A stretch of 11,105 nt of DNA, taken from NCBI GenBank assembly GCA_023251215.1, contig JAHEZF010000032.1:1-11105 (forward strand), read 5' to 3'. Shown in pieces: positions 1-5,353 of the stretch (within the stretch, counting starts at the first letter, position 1; each line of letters begins with the position of its first letter). This DNA comes from Sphingobacteriales bacterium (lineage in GTDB: Bacteria > Bacteroidota > Bacteroidia > Chitinophagales > Chitinophagaceae). The notes below the pieces were generated by a model. It saw nothing but the letters and a program-made list of their open reading frames with translations. It did no database searches and was not told the origin of the DNA. The position numbers and the translations under genes were made by a program.

Positions 1-221
1 TAAATCAGCGGCCCGTCAGTGGCAGAAGGTTTATAAAATTCTTTGTTGTAAACCACTGCGCCCCCCACACCGGTAGCCTGGTCTTCAATCGGGAACAGCC
101 GCATTTTAATATTCGGGGTGTCTAATGGAACAAAGCTGATTCCGAAAATTGATTCATAGAATTTTGTTGCCCTGTCAAGATCCGTAGCCGGAATTTCAAA
201 CCAACTGATTGCATTTTTCAT
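1..221 (-). CDS. VOC (glyoxalase/bleomycin-resistance fold) family protein, partial
   Basis: The reading frame starts at the ATG at 221 and runs off the left edge, giving about 73 residues. The N-terminus reads MKNAISWFEIPATDLDRA, then a TKFYESIFG stretch and later GVGGAVVY. The pattern 'W-F-E-I-P-A-x-D-x-x-R-A-x-x-F-Y-x-x-x-F-G' is the first beta-alpha unit of the vicinal-oxygen-chelate fold, as in short glyoxalase-like proteins of about 120-130 residues. VOC proteins bind a metal and act on varied small substrates; the substrate cannot be told here, and many such proteins have no known reaction. It starts 24 bases after the stop of the upstream secreted protein on the same strand, with no promoter box in the gap, so the two are probably co-transcribed. 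The C-terminal half lies outside the window. Confidence 0.85.
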   Translation of the reverse strand, partial: MKNAISWFEIPATDLDRATKFYESIFGISFVPLDTPNIKMRLFPIEDQATGVGGAVVYNKEFYKPSATDGPLI

Positions 222-245
222 ACTTGTTTATTTGAATTATAAAAA

Positions 246-776
246 TTATTTCTTCCTTCGGTATTCAAGGTCAAAATCTGTTTTCCATGTTTTCCCTTCA
301 TCGGTAGAGCTTTCTCCAAACTGTCTTACTTTTTCTGGTCCTAAATTAAAAAAAGTCATTTTTTGTATTTTAAAAGAGCCATCGGGTTGCTTTACATTTG
401 CCGTTTGCAGAATCATCTTGTTATTTTCAAAATGTCCATCAAAATATTCTGTTACTCCACCCACATTATCTACCCAATATTGTTGCCATTTTTTTGTGGC
501 GGCATTATAGCTGTTATAACTTTTGCCTGCATACCTGATTCCTTTATTAAGCGAAGCGCTGGTCCAATTTTCAAGAATAATGCAGCTATCGAGAATTAAT
601 TCGATTTTGCTGTCACCGGCTCTTTGTCCTTTTCTGCCAAAAGCTTCCCATTCTCCGATCCAAAAATCGAATTGCCTGTAAAGAGTATCGCCGCATGGAG
701 CTTTTTGTGAGGATTGAGCAAATGAACAAATTTGTAAACAACAAATAATAAACAGGAATGCATGTAGCTTAATCAT
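246..776 (-). CDS. secreted DUF1579-like (calycin-type) hypothetical protein
   Basis: A 176-residue protein when started at the ATG at 776. The frame can be extended to a TTG at 794, but the ATG gives a clean signal peptide (residues 1-20, hydrophobic core HAFLFIICCLQICSF, junction FA-Q), so I prefer it. The mature part begins with a Cys near position 28, then FDFWIGEWEAF (36-46), a YWVDN stretch near 100, a FGESSTDEGKTW stretch (153-164) and a basic end. The FDFWIGEWE opening and Trp-rich beta-strand layout resemble DUF1579 and related lipocalin-like calycin domains. Those are small secreted or periplasmic proteins, mostly of unknown ligand. It probably heads a two-gene unit with the VOC gene. 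No clear promoter box was seen upstream; an AATGG-TTAGG-CCATT inverted repeat lies at about 803-817. Function is unknown, and the family match rests on motif resemblance only. Confidence 0.8.
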   Translation of the reverse strand: MIKLHAFLFIICCLQICSFAQSSQKAPCGDTLYRQFDFWIGEWEAFGRKGQRAGDSKIELILDSCIILENWTSASLNKGIRYAGKSYNSYNAATKKWQQYWVDNVGGVTEYFDGHFENNKMILQTANVKQPDGSFKIQKMTFFNLGPEKVRQFGESSTDEGKTWKTDFDLEYRRKK

Positions 777-838
777 TTGTTTAAGGTAAAACAAATGACA
801 ATAATGGTTAGGCCATTCATCACCCTATTGTACCGGAT

Positions 839-869
839 AACAACAAAACGTCCCGCCTGTGGCGGGACG
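839..869 (-). terminator. GC-rich intrinsic terminator after the Spy-like gene
   Basis: Perfect 9-bp arms CGTCCCGCC (849-857) and GGCGGGACG (861-869) enclose a 3-base loop. Read on the minus strand the hairpin is followed by TTTTGTTGTT, a normal U-rich tract. It lies 43 bases past the stop of the Spy-like gene, which fits termination of that transcript. The flanking AAAAC and GTTTT could extend the stem imperfectly, so it may work in both directions. Confidence 0.8.
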
Positions 870-912
870 GAGTTTTCATCGTTGTATAGTTTGAAAAGGG
901 AAAGGTTAACGA

Positions 913-1305
913 TTACCCCCCTGAACCAGGTGGCCGCTGGGGTCGCATAGAAGGTTCAATTTTTTCTTTCCAGATACCAAATTGTTCTTCCGTAAGTACC
1001 GCTTTTAACATTTCGTCTCTTGCATCGCTGAATTTTTTCATTTCGGCCATCATGGTTTCCCGGTCGGGCATAGTTCCACCGGACATTAATTCCTCTCTTT
1101 TCTTGTCCTGTGCTTTATATAAAGCCAGCAGGGCAGTATCGAGTGTGGACAATTTTGAAGCTTCAAGTTTAAAGGCGCTGTCTAATTTTGAATGGATAGC
1201 TGCCGTCCTTTCTTCAGGTGTCCTGCGCTGAAAACCGCCGGGCTGAGAATATCCTGTTGTCGCCAAACTAACGGCGCATAACAACAGAAAAAAGACTTTT
1301 TTCAT
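913..1305 (-). CDS. Spy-like LTxxQ-motif periplasmic protein
   Basis: A 130-residue protein with an ATG start and a signal peptide over residues 1-20 (MKKVFFLLLCAVSLATTGYS, then Q). The mature part opens with a Gly/Arg/Pro-rich stretch and RTPEERTA, then forms amphipathic helices rich in Lys, Glu and Met, with LTEEQFGIWKEKIEP near residues 103-117 and a Pro/Gly/Arg tail. A secreted short all-helical protein with LTxxQ matches the Spy/CpxP-like family. These are periplasmic chaperones or stress sensors in Proteobacteria; Bacteroidota versions are common but poorly characterised. The usual family has two LTxxQ motifs; here only the second is canonical and the RTPEER segment may stand in for the first. 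The gene stands alone, divergent from the DUF5606 gene, and ends at a strong terminator. A chaperone or envelope-stress role is inferred from the family. Confidence 0.8.
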   Translation of the reverse strand: MKKVFFLLLCAVSLATTGYSQPGGFQRRTPEERTAAIHSKLDSAFKLEASKLSTLDTALLALYKAQDKKREELMSGGTMPDRETMMAEMKKFSDARDEMLKAVLTEEQFGIWKEKIEPSMRPQRPPGSGG

Positions 1306-1482
1306 TGAAGAGTTTTTATTGTTAATAAAAAGATGCCACTTATTAAGACGCTGGAATCATAAAAAACATTCGGAGACCTCATATTTTAAGCCCGAAGGGT
1401 TTCTTACAAAAGAATGCATCAATTGACTCAGCCAGTTTGCCCAAACTCAATTATCTTGCGCTTCCTCAATTATAAAAAACTT
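1306..1482. promoter_or_regulatory. divergent intergenic region between Spy-like and DUF5606 genes
   Basis: 177 bases between two outward-reading genes, so both promoters should lie here. The only hint of a promoter for the plus-strand gene is TATCTTGC at 1452-1459, a two-mismatch relative of TAnnTTTG, with TTTG at 1436-1439 at a shorter than usual spacing. No clean box was found for the minus-strand gene. A small hairpin, AAGCCC (1388-1393), GAA, GGGTTT (1397-1402), with one G-T wobble on the plus strand, is also present; its role is unknown. Confidence 0.4.
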
Positions 1483-1983
1483 ATGGAGTATAGTAAACTT
1501 GTAGCCGTGACCGGTTTGCCGGGATTATTCGAACTGATTAACAGCAAAACAGACGGGGCCATTGTCCGCTCACTGGAGGATAAAACTACCCGGTTTGTTT
1601 CCAGCCGGGTACACAACTTTTCTCACCTGGAAAGTATTGAGGTTTACAGCACAGGAGAAAATGTGAACCTGGTAGATGTGTTGAATGCGATGGGTAAGGC
1701 CAGCGAAAAACTTCCTGATGAAAAAGATGCTTCGGCAGTAAAAAAATATTTTCAGAAAGTATATCCTGAAATGGATTTTGACCGGGTATATGTGAGTGAT
1801 ATGAAAAAAATGGTAAAATGGTTTGAGGTCTTGAAAAAAAATAATGTGGAAATAAAACTTTCCGAAACGCCGGAAGAAGAACCTGAAAAGCAAGAAGTAA
1901 TTGCAGCAGAAAGCCCGGCAAAGAAACCTGCTGCTAAAAAGGATACCCCTAAGAAAAGCACAGCTAAGAAAAAAGCCAGTTAA
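1483..1983 (+). CDS. DUF5606 domain protein with histone-H1-like basic tail
   Basis: The frame is open from 1414, but the conserved N-terminus MEYSKLVAVTGLPGLFELI begins at the ATG at 1483; the 23 residues before it look non-coding. That gives 166 residues. Residues 1-125 match the Bacteroidota DUF5606 domain as I know it: the LVAVTGLPGLFEL opening, a TRFVSSRVHNFSHLESIEVY segment, and FDRVYVSDMKKMVKWFEVL near 99-117. The domain has no assigned function. After an acidic Glu/Pro hinge (128-145) comes a low-complexity tail, roughly 146-166, made of Lys, Ala, Pro, Ser and Thr in a KKPAAKK/KKSTAKKK pattern like histone H1 or HU-type tails, so nucleic-acid contact is possible. No membrane segment or signal peptide is seen. 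The next gene, 97 bases on, is a peptidase on the same strand. Confidence 0.85.
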   Translation: MEYSKLVAVTGLPGLFELINSKTDGAIVRSLEDKTTRFVSSRVHNFSHLESIEVYSTGENVNLVDVLNAMGKASEKLPDEKDASAVKKYFQKVYPEMDFDRVYVSDMKKMVKWFEVLKKNNVEIKLSETPEEEPEKQEVIAAESPAKKPAAKKDTPKKSTAKKKAS

Positions 1984-2001
1984 GCCTGTCATTTGGTTAA
2001 A

Positions 2002-2015
2002 CAGCAAATTTGCTG
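2002..2015. promoter_or_regulatory. perfect 14-bp palindrome upstream of the oligoendopeptidase
   Basis: CAGCAAATTTGCTG equals its own reverse complement. It lies 18 bases past the DUF5606 stop and 65 bases before the peptidase start. No T-run follows, so it does not look like a terminator. It could be an operator for a dimeric regulator or a chance palindrome. Confidence 0.3.
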
Positions 2016-2080
2016 ATGATATTGCCGCTATCAATCACGTCTCCAATTAACCCATCAGCACTTTATCAAATTATCACAAA

Positions 2081-3814
2081 ATGAATTACAGCGCCGATAT
2101 ACAAAAGTTGCCAAGGCATTTTTTACCAAAAGAACTTGTTATTACCAATTGGGAAATTCTTGAGCCGTTTTTTAAGAACCTGGATGAAAGAATAATTAGT
2201 TCTCACAGTGAATTAGAACAATGGCTCAAAGACGTCAGTGAACTGGAATCGGTGATCAGTGAAGATGCCTGCTGGCGACAGATCAGGATGACTTGCGACA
2301 CAGAAAATAAAGACTTGGAAGAAGCCTTCAATTACTTTATGATGCAGATACAACCAAAAATACAGCCCTATTCAGATAAACTAAATCACAAACTGGTTGA
2401 ATCCCCTTATGCCGGGGAACTTGATCAGCAAAAATATTTTACTTACCTGCGTAACATAAAAAAAAATATTGACCTTTTTCGTGAAGCCAACATACCTCTC
2501 CAAGCGGAGTTAAATGTAATGCAGCAACAGTTTGGTGTTATTACAGGTAAAATGACAGTAAATGTAAAAGGACAGGAATACACTTTACAACAGGCTGCTA
2601 AATTTCTTGAAGACCCCGACCGCAGCCTTCGTGAAGAAGTGTATCGCAAAATCTGTGAAAGAAGGCTGCAGGATAAAAAAGTACTAAACGAATTGTTTAC
2701 AATTATGCTTCGCAAGCGGCACCGGGTTGCCATTAACGCCGGGTTTGAAAATTTCCGGGATTATCGTTTTGTAGAAATGGGCAGATTTGATTATACAAAA
2801 GAAGATTGCTCCCGGTTTCATGAAGCTGTGAAATTGCATGTGCTTCCACTTGTGAACCGGATTTATGAAAACAAAAAGAAAAAACTGGGATTGGATTCGC
2901 TTCGTCCCTGGGATGTGGAAGCAGAACCAGCGGGTGTTCAACCATTACGTCCTTTCAAAACGGGAGAAGAATTAATTGAAAAAACCGTCAATTGCTTTGA
3001 TGAACTATATGAGTTTTTTGGCGATTGTCTGCGGAAAATGAAAAGCATGGATCATCTCGATCTTGAGAGCCGGAAAGGAAAAGCTCCGGGTGGTTACAAC
3101 TGTCCGCTGGCCGAAAGCGGCGCACCGTTTATTTTTATGAATGCAGTGGGGCAGCTGGATGATGTTACCACTTTGGTGCATGAAGGGGGACATGCCATAC
3201 AATCATTCCTGACACATGACCTGGAATTAAATGGTTTTAAAGAATATCCTACTGAAATTGCCGAAGTAGCCAGCATGGCAATGGAATTATTCAGCATGAA
3301 TCATTGGAATGTTTTTTTTGATGATGACAAAGAACTACTTAGGGCTAAAGAACAACAGTTGGAAAGGGTGATCACAATTTTTCCCTGGATCGCTGTCATT
3401 GATAAATTTCAGCATTGGATGTATGAAAACCCCAATCATTCAGAAGAAGAACGGGCTGTTAAATGGGTGGAAATCCAGGAAGAGTTTTCTCCCCAAGCAA
3501 TTGATTTTACGGGATTGGATGAATATCAGCGTTACTCGTGGCACCGCCAGCTGCATTTATTCGAAGTCCCTTTTTATTATATTGAGTACGGCATTGCCCA
3601 ACTGGGGGCCATCGGTTTGTGGGAACAATACAAGCAGAACCCGGAAAATGCTGTTAAAAACTATATGAATGCCCTTCGGCTGGGCGGCACTAAAACATTA
3701 TCCCAATTATTCAAAGCTGCCGGGCTGCAATTTGACTTTTCAGGGGAAAATATAAGTCGCTTAATGCGTTTTGTGAATAATGAAATGGATGGCATGCAAA
3801 AAAAACAGAAATAG
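2081..3814 (+). CDS. M3 family oligoendopeptidase (PepF/thimet-type zinc peptidase)
   Basis: A 577-residue protein without a signal peptide, so probably cytoplasmic. The active site is clear: LVHEGGHAIQSF places zinc-binding His at 367 and 371 with catalytic Glu368. PTEIAEVASMAMELF supplies the third ligand, Glu395, 24 residues after the second His, the spacing typical of M3 peptidases. Further on, HRQLHLFEVPFYYIEYGIAQLGA has the His and Tyr residues that in M3 enzymes stabilise the transition state. The N-terminal 200 residues are helical and Glu/Lys-rich, as in oligoendopeptidase F. Length fits the 560-600 residue family norm. These enzymes cut short peptides in the cytosol during protein turnover. 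The ATG at 2081 has no Shine-Dalgarno sequence but A-rich bases before it, as is usual in Bacteroidota. It is followed by a strong terminator at 3931-3966. Substrate range cannot be read from the sequence. Confidence 0.95.
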   Translation: MNYSADIQKLPRHFLPKELVITNWEILEPFFKNLDERIISSHSELEQWLKDVSELESVISEDACWRQIRMTCDTENKDLEEAFNYFMMQIQPKIQPYSDKLNHKLVESPYAGELDQQKYFTYLRNIKKNIDLFREANIPLQAELNVMQQQFGVITGKMTVNVKGQEYTLQQAAKFLEDPDRSLREEVYRKICERRLQDKKVLNELFTIMLRKRHRVAINAGFENFRDYRFVEMGRFDYTKEDCSRFHEAVKLHVLPLVNRIYENKKKKLGLDSLRPWDVEAEPAGVQPLRPFKTGEELIEKTVNCFDELYEFFGDCLRKMKSMDHLDLESRKGKAPGGYNCPLAESGAPFIFMNAVGQLDDVTTLVHEGGHAIQSFLTHDLELNGFKEYPTEIAEVASMAMELFSMNHWNVFFDDDKELLRAKEQQLERVITIFPWIAVIDKFQHWMYENPNHSEEERAVKWVEIQEEFSPQAIDFTGLDEYQRYSWHRQLHLFEVPFYYIEYGIAQLGAIGLWEQYKQNPENAVKNYMNALRLGGTKTLSQLFKAAGLQFDFSGENISRLMRFVNNEMDGMQKKQK

Positions 3815-3860
3815 TGCGAAGCTGGTATCACTTAAATTCGGAAATATCAAAGACACCTCT

Positions 3861-3868
3861 TATATTTG
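3861..3868 (+). promoter_or_regulatory. orphan TAnnTTTG -7 element downstream of the peptidase gene
   Basis: TATATTTG is a perfect match to the Bacteroidota -7 consensus. No TTTG lies 19 bases upstream, so the promoter is incomplete by consensus. It reads toward a region with no ORF that ends at a strong terminator, which is why a small RNA is proposed. Confidence 0.35.
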
Positions 3869-3872
3869 GTAT

Positions 3873-3966
3873 AGATAATAACGGTGCTTTTTAAGCACTA
3901 AAACATAGCTACTAATCAGAGCCTTAACCAAAAGTCCCTGTGTGTCTACACAGGGGCTTTCTTTTG
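3873..3966 (+). ncRNA. candidate small RNA between oligoendopeptidase and Fur genes
   Basis: From a start estimated a few bases past the TATATTTG box, about 90 bases lead to an intrinsic terminator without a usable ORF. Two hairpins are visible: GTGCTT (3884-3889), TTT, AAGCAC (3893-3898), perfectly paired; and the terminator hairpin at 3931-3960. Between them is an unpaired A-rich stretch of about 30 bases that could serve as a seed or binding region. I do not recognise any known RNA family. The simpler reading is that this is just the 3' untranslated region and terminator of the peptidase mRNA. Confidence 0.25.
3931..3966 (+). terminator. strong intrinsic terminator, probably bidirectional
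   Basis: Arms AAAGTCCCTGTGT (3931-3943) and ACACAGGGGCTTT (3948-3960) pair over 13 bp with one G-T wobble and a 4-base loop, followed by CTTTTG. On the other strand the hairpin is followed by TTTTGG after ACT, so it could also stop transcripts coming from the Fur gene. It sits between the convergent peptidase and Fur genes. Confidence 0.85.
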
Positions 3967-4038
3967 CCCCCTATTCCCAACAGCTAGCGGAAAATAAAAG
4001 AAAAGAATTTACAATCTAAGCGCCTCCTTTTCCAAGGG

Positions 4039-4073
4039 TCCAAAGGTCAATGACTCCTTTGGAGACTCCTTTG
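4039..4073. repeat. overlapping inverted and direct short repeats after the Fur gene
   Basis: TCCAAAGG (4039-4046) and CCTTTGGA (4056-4063) form a perfect 8-bp inverted repeat around a 9-base loop. GACTCCTTTG occurs twice in tandem (4052-4061 and 4064-4073). They lie just past the stop of the minus-strand Fur-family gene. The hairpin has no T-run on either side, so it may be a 3'-end stabiliser or leftover of local duplication rather than a terminator. Confidence 0.5.
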
Positions 4074-4081
4074 AAGGATGC

Positions 4082-4540
4082 CTATGGTAAATGAACAGGG
4101 GTCTTGCAATTTTTACAAATACCTTCTGCTACTACTTCAATATGAGAAGAAGAATATCCCTTGGGCAATTTCAGTTCAGGAATCACTATATCATCCAGGC
4201 AGTACGTAGTGTTGCATTGTGTGCAAACAAAATGAACATGATGATCCTGGTGGTGCCCTTCTGAACAATCATCTTTGCATAAAGCATAACGGATCGAATT
4301 GTCTGCTGTGGGAATGACATGGATGATTCCCTTGTCAACAAATGTTTGCAGTGTGCGGTAAACGGTAACCCGGTCAAATTTTTCGCCGGCCCTTTTTTCT
4401 ATATCACCATGAGCAATGGCTCCGTCCTGGGCCAGAAAAAGTTGTAGAATTTTTTTCCGGCTTCCGGTCACGCTAAGCTGATTTCGTTTCAGGATGTCCT
4501 GTACCTGGTTATTTGTTTGCTTTGTTATAAGTTGATTCAT
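4082..4540 (-). CDS. Fur family metal-responsive transcriptional repressor (possibly Zur-type)
   Basis: A 152-residue protein, the usual Fur length. Residues 10-75 form the winged helix with the family signature FDRVTVYRTLQTFVDKGI. The metal-binding half has HHVHFVC (100-106) and two CxxC pairs, C106/C109 and C142/C145, expected to hold structural zinc. H101, H103, E122 and H133 match the regulatory site of the family. H74, C88 and C92 add thiol and imidazole ligands near the hinge, a hint of zinc (Zur-like) rather than iron sensing, but not proof. The segment CSEGHHQDHH is unusually His-rich. It lies 40 bases after a SCO1-like gene and near a MerC-like gene, both metal-related. It has its own perfect TAnnTTTG box directly before the ATG, so its mRNA may be leaderless. 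Metal specificity is inferred. Confidence 0.9.
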   Translation of the reverse strand: MNQLITKQTNNQVQDILKRNQLSVTGSRKKILQLFLAQDGAIAHGDIEKRAGEKFDRVTVYRTLQTFVDKGIIHVIPTADNSIRYALCKDDCSEGHHQDHHVHFVCTQCNTTYCLDDIVIPELKLPKGYSSSHIEVVAEGICKNCKTPVHLP

Positions 4541-4548
4541 ACTGATTG

Positions 4549-4579
4549 CAAATTTAGCACAGATAATAACGCAATAAAA
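4549..4579 (-). promoter_or_regulatory. promoter of the Fur-family gene
   Basis: TAAATTTG (minus strand, 4556 to 4549) is a perfect TAnnTTTG box. A TTTT at 4579-4576 is a one-mismatch -33 element with exactly 19 bases between. The ATG follows 8 bases after the box with no Shine-Dalgarno sequence, implying a very short leader. TTGCAA (4546-4551) overlaps the downstream edge of the box and could be an autoregulatory half-site. Confidence 0.65.
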
Positions 4580-4580
4580 G

Positions 4581-5225
4581 CTATTTGTGTTGTTGCAGGT
4601 TTTTCAGCATTTTTTCAACATCCCTGATCAACTGTCTTACCTCACTCTGTTTCAATCCATCGTATATTTTCCTTACATCTCCATTTTGGTCAACCAGGGC
4701 CCAGAACTGGGTATGTAAAAAATCATCATCAATACTTTTAAGATTATTAGCCGGATCATCAATAGTGTAACTTACCCTGGCCATATTATACAGGCTGTCT
4801 TTTCTCCCGGTCAAAAAAATCCAGCGGGATGTATTTACTCCTAGTGAATCCGAATACTTTTTTAATTGTGCCACTGAATCAGTTTCGGGATCGCAGGTGT
4901 GAGAAAGAATCAGAAAATTGTTTTCATTTTTAAACTTCTCATATACCAGTTTCATGTTATTGTTCATCTTCGGACAAATTCCTTTGCAGGTAGTAAAAAA
5001 ATATTCTGCAACATATACCTTGCCTGCCACATCTTTTTCGGTAACCCTGTTTCCCTCCTGGTTAATAAATGAGAAGGGCCTTATATAACTAATCGGAGGA
5101 CTGTTCTTTTGACCAATGCGGGGGTTAATAGTTATTAAAACCAGATAAAATACAACAGCAAGTACAATAAAAAAGCTGCTGTAAAAGAATACTTTTTTAG
5201 AAATAATAATTTTTTTCCCAAACAT
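4581..5225 (-). CDS. SCO1/SenC family copper-binding thioredoxin-like protein, membrane-anchored
   Basis: Started at the ATG at 5225 this is 214 residues, the usual SCO length. Residues 12-32 form one hydrophobic helix (KVFFYSSFFIVLAVVFYLVL), an N-terminal anchor leaving the domain in the periplasm. The thioredoxin fold shows FFTTCKGICPKM with the CxxxC pair C80/C84, ILSHTCDPETDS (107-117) in place of the usual DPxxDT motif, and DDFLHTQFWALVDQNG with His171 as the third copper ligand. All three SCO copper ligands are present. SCO proteins deliver copper to the CuA centre of cytochrome c oxidase or act as thiol reductases. No oxidase gene is in the window. An ATG at 5279, just after a perfect promoter box, would add 18 residues and is a real alternative; a TTG at 5321 is unlikely because it lies upstream of that promoter. 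Divergent from the MerC gene; 40 bases upstream of the Fur gene. Confidence 0.88.
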   Translation of the reverse strand: MFGKKIIISKKVFFYSSFFIVLAVVFYLVLITINPRIGQKNSPPISYIRPFSFINQEGNRVTEKDVAGKVYVAEYFFTTCKGICPKMNNNMKLVYEKFKNENNFLILSHTCDPETDSVAQLKKYSDSLGVNTSRWIFLTGRKDSLYNMARVSYTIDDPANNLKSIDDDFLHTQFWALVDQNGDVRKIYDGLKQSEVRQLIRDVEKMLKNLQQHK

Positions 5226-5287
5226 TTTTATTGCAAAATCCCCTTTGATAAAAGATCCCTTTCCTGAAATAGCAGTCATATTATCCG

Positions 5288-5322
5288 CAAAGGTAAGCCC
5301 CCGGTACATTTTCTTTTGCAAC
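5288..5322 (-). promoter_or_regulatory. promoter of the SCO1-like gene
   Basis: TACCTTTG (minus strand, 5295 to 5288) is a perfect TAnnTTTG box. The best -33 candidate is GTTG at 5322-5319, one mismatch, 23 bases away. It overlaps the GCAAC/GTTGC palindrome. The first ATG after it is at 5279; the preferred protein start at 5225 would leave a leader of about 60 bases. Confidence 0.55.
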
Positions 5323-5345
5323 CACGTTGCTTTTTATTAACTTTG
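5315..5345 (+). promoter_or_regulatory. promoter of the MerC-like gene
   Basis: TTTG at 5315-5318 and TAACTTTG at 5338-5345 match both Bacteroidota elements perfectly with a 19-base spacing, the best promoter in the window. The ATG is 8 bases past the -7 box and lacks a Shine-Dalgarno sequence, so the mRNA is probably leaderless or nearly so. Confidence 0.8.
5318..5330. promoter_or_regulatory. palindrome between divergent SCO1-like and MerC-like promoters (candidate metal-repressor operator)
   Basis: GCAAC (5318-5322), CAC, GTTGC (5326-5330): 5-bp perfect arms around a 3-base centre, within TTGCAACCACGTTGC. It sits against the -33 element of the MerC gene and overlaps that of the SCO1-like gene, so a bound dimer would block both. 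A Fur-family repressor is encoded next door. Binding is inferred; I cannot confirm a published consensus. Confidence 0.4.
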
Positions 5346-5353
5346 CCCCTTTC

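Noticed and set aside
232..599. Plus-strand frames over the DUF1579-like gene
   Set aside because: They overlap a minus-strand gene with a signal peptide and conserved motifs and have low-complexity, non-protein-like translations.
1570..2034. 154-codon minus-strand frame over the DUF5606 gene
   Set aside because: A shadow of the real gene: its Phe/Cys/Arg-rich sequence is the reverse reading of Lys/Glu/Ala codons.
4052..4073. Tandem GACTCCTTTG copies as a possible CRISPR or VNTR
   Set aside because: Only two 10-base copies with a 2-base gap; far too short and few for a CRISPR array.
5225..5321. Longer SCO1-like protein starting at a TTG at 5321 or an ATG at 5309
   Set aside because: Both starts lie upstream of the perfect TACCTTTG promoter box and the added residues do not look like protein. 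The ATG at 5279 was kept as an alternative.
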